Below, piece after piece: positions 62,697 to 64,000 of a stretch of DNA of 64,000 bases. Made by a program: the position numbers and the translations under genes. This stretch comes from Granulosicoccus antarcticus IMCC3135 (GTDB taxonomy: Bacteria; Pseudomonadota; Gammaproteobacteria; Granulosicoccales; Granulosicoccaceae). Position 1 is the first letter of the stretch; each line of letters begins with the position of its first letter. Location of the stretch: NCBI RefSeq assembly GCF_002215215.1, contig NZ_CP018632.1:3902501-3966500 (forward strand), written 5' to 3'. The notes below the pieces were generated by a model. That model saw only the letters and a program-made list of their open reading frames with translations, had not been told where the DNA came from and did no database searches.

Positions 62697-63437
62697 TCAA
62701 TCAAGCGGCTCTGGCAAGAGCGGCGTTCTTCCGCCATCAGTCAATAGCCAGCAATCAGCACCTTCAAAGACTGCGCATGTCAGCTGCCTGCCATAGCCGG
62801 AGCCGGTGTCCAGGCACACACGATTACCATAATGACGTGCCGCTTCAACGGGTGTGTGTCCATGCACAACTAACCAGGGGTGCGGCTTCTTACTCTCCAG
62901 GAACTCGCCTCTGATCCAGACAAGATCATTTTTGTCCTGTTGCTTGAAAGGTATGCCAGGACGAATACCAGCATGGACAAAAAGAAAGTCATCTTCCTGG
63001 TGGAAGTATTCCAGTGACTCAAGGAATTTGAGATGCGCTTCTGGAACTGTGGCACGGGCTCGCTTATGGGCATCACGGAAATGATCACCATCGCCTGCGT
63101 TTATTCCGTAAGAGGCTAACGTCTCTTTGCCACCAATCCTGTCGTGCAGCCAGGTGTACTGGCGTGGGAGTCGCACATCAGCTTGCGGGGAATCTTGCAT
63201 GAACAGGCTGAACATCCGGTCATGGTTGCCAAGAAGGCACAGCCAGTTCTTGCCAACAGACAAGCCTTCAATCAAAAACTCAATGACCTCTTTGCTCTGC
63301 GCACCCCGGTCGACGTAATCTCCCAGAAAGACGACTTTCGCATCGGCCCCACCGTCAGCTTCTATCTTGTCGATCGCGCACTGGAGCATGTCCAGCTCAC
63401 CATGAACGTCCCCGATTACGTATATTCGCTTTTTCAT
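62697..63437 (-). CDS. PPP-type serine/threonine phosphatase or ApaH-like metallophosphoesterase
   Basis: A 246-residue metallophosphoesterase. Metal-binding motifs are in order: GDVHGELDML, GDYVDRG, LGNHD, HAGIRPG and VHGHTP, matching the PPP phosphatase family with a two-metal centre. Bacterial members dephosphorylate proteins or dinucleoside polyphosphates. Confidence 0.92.
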   Translation of the reverse strand: MKKRIYVIGDVHGELDMLQCAIDKIEADGGADAKVVFLGDYVDRGAQSKEVIEFLIEGLSVGKNWLCLLGNHDRMFSLFMQDSPQADVRLPRQYTWLHDRIGGKETLASYGINAGDGDHFRDAHKRARATVPEAHLKFLESLEYFHQEDDFLFVHAGIRPGIPFKQQDKNDLVWIRGEFLESKKPHPWLVVHGHTPVEAARHYGNRVCLDTGSGYGRQLTCAVFEGADCWLLTDGGRTPLLPEPLD

Positions 63438-63519
63438 TTTCTGAATTTAAACGACCTTATCCAAAATTCCAGACTCCCCATTCTGTCGAAAAACGGACCA
63501 GCGACGTATGCCATGCAAG

Positions 63520-64000
63520 TCATCCCTCATCCCCCAGCTCATCCATCAACCTTGACAGTACCGCGTTGGTCCAGCCAAATCCGTCCTGCACCTCATACTC
63601 ACCGCCGCCTGCCAACACTCCCGGCTGCTCGACGTTGTATTTCTCCACCAGAGCTCCCACGGATTGATAGACCTGCAGGTTGTTGTCTATCCAGCGTCGG
63701 GCTCCCGTTTCTGCCTCTGTTTTGTACCCGTAAAGGCACAATCCACGATAGACGATCCATTGCAGCGGTGCCCAGCCGTTAGGTGAGTCCCATTGCTGTC
63801 CAGTGTTGACAAGAGTGGTAACCCAGCCACCGGGCTTCAGGTAGCGTGAATGGATCCGGGACGCCACAGCGGCAGCTTGTTCAGGTGTGGCCAATTCAAA
63901 GAACAGAGGGTAGGCCCCAGCCAGTGACAAGCTGGGTTTGGGTTGCAACTCCGGCAGCAGCAAGTCTGCGAAAAATTGGGTTTCTGGATCAAAGAACAGA
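63520..64000 (-). CDS. Trehalase (GH37), C-terminal part; gene continues past the window
   Basis: The frame is open from the right edge (FFDPETQFFADLLLPEL) to a stop at 63520, giving about 160 C-terminal residues. GGWVTTLVNTGQQWDSPNGW contains the GH37 trehalase signature QWDSPNGWAP, and EVQDGFGWTN near the C-terminus is the second conserved element. It hydrolyses trehalose to glucose. Whether it is cytoplasmic or periplasmic depends on the missing N-terminus. Confidence 0.93.
   Translation of the reverse strand, partial: LFFDPETQFFADLLLPELQPKPSLSLAGAYPLFFELATPEQAAAVASRIHSRYLKPGGWVTTLVNTGQQWDSPNGWAPLQWIVYRGLCLYGYKTEAETGARRWIDNNLQVYQSVGALVEKYNVEQPGVLAGGGEYEVQDGFGWTNAVLSRLMDELGDEG

Noticed and set aside
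1-64000. CRISPR arrays, tRNA and rRNA genes
   Set aside because: No regularly spaced direct repeats and no tRNA or rRNA signature was seen on reading either strand; a dedicated search could still find a small RNA.

Overview
The window looks like about 64 kb of a heterotrophic, probably marine or soil, gammaproteobacterial chromosome. This rests on gene content: MCE/PqiAB, an LpxR-type lipid A deacylase, a HiPIP, a YeeE/YedE transporter, TRAP and ABC uptake systems, and E. coli-like Xer sites. No rRNA, tRNA or CRISPR array was seen. A near-perfect dif site (XerCD dimer-resolution site) lies at 19316-19343 on the minus strand, so the window probably spans the replication terminus. Gene orientation agrees: the long operon left of the site is on the plus strand, and most genes right of it are on the minus strand, so both run toward dif.

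Left arm (1-6.8 kb): a catabolic locus with the end of a TRAP permease, a GntR/FCD regulator, an SDR, an iron-dependent alcohol dehydrogenase, a succinate-semialdehyde-type aldehyde dehydrogenase, a lambda-crystallin-type 3-hydroxyacid dehydrogenase and a BKACE (DUF849) beta-keto acid cleavage enzyme. The logic is uptake, oxidation of a 3-hydroxy acid to a beta-keto acid, CoA-dependent cleavage, and oxidation of alcohol/aldehyde fragments. A shared short motif near the SDR and dehydrogenase promoters is a candidate GntR operator.

Terminus-proximal accessory zone (6.8-24.5 kb): an inverted-repeat element, a four-gene IS21-like element, dispersed repeats in gene-poor DNA, an AhpD-like protein, a methyltransferase, a membrane/HEPN-like protein, an HNH nuclease, a tyrosine recombinase, a DUF1016 nuclease gene split by a 156-bp MITE, the dif site, a catalase and a decayed second istA.

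Secretion/stress module (24.5-29.7 kb): a lipoprotein subtilisin, two tandem RTX-like exported proteins, and a divergent ECF sigma/anti-sigma pair. The two divergent operons carry the same promoter-like sequence, TGAACC-N15-GGTACCTACT, which argues that the sigma factor drives both itself and the RTX-like pair. I regard this as one of the two best candidates for an undescribed system.

Transport and envelope (29.7-41.3 kb): a LacI-controlled carbohydrate ABC operon ending in a cytochrome b561-like gene, a PqiA-PqiA-PqiB lipid-transport operon with a decayed pqiC, and an MscS channel with a cyclic-nucleotide-binding domain.

Redox and central metabolism (41.3-53.2 kb): a DoxX-DoxX-NDH-2 fusion, HiPIP, YeeE/YedE transporter, HAD phosphatase, TVP38 protein, cytochrome P460-like lipoprotein, DoxX protein, and an aldehyde dehydrogenase/acetolactate synthase/FMN glutamate-synthase-like cluster.

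Right end (53.3-64 kb): a second ECF sigma/anti-sigma pair, LpxR, an FKBP isomerase, a translationally coupled four-gene operon (glutamate-mutase S-like, E-like, MutL-like, AMP-forming ligase), an RraA-like protein, a cold-shock protein, a PPP phosphatase and the C-terminal part of a trehalase. The mutase/ligase operon is the second candidate for an undescribed pathway, because no methylaspartate ammonia-lyase or mesaconase is beside it.
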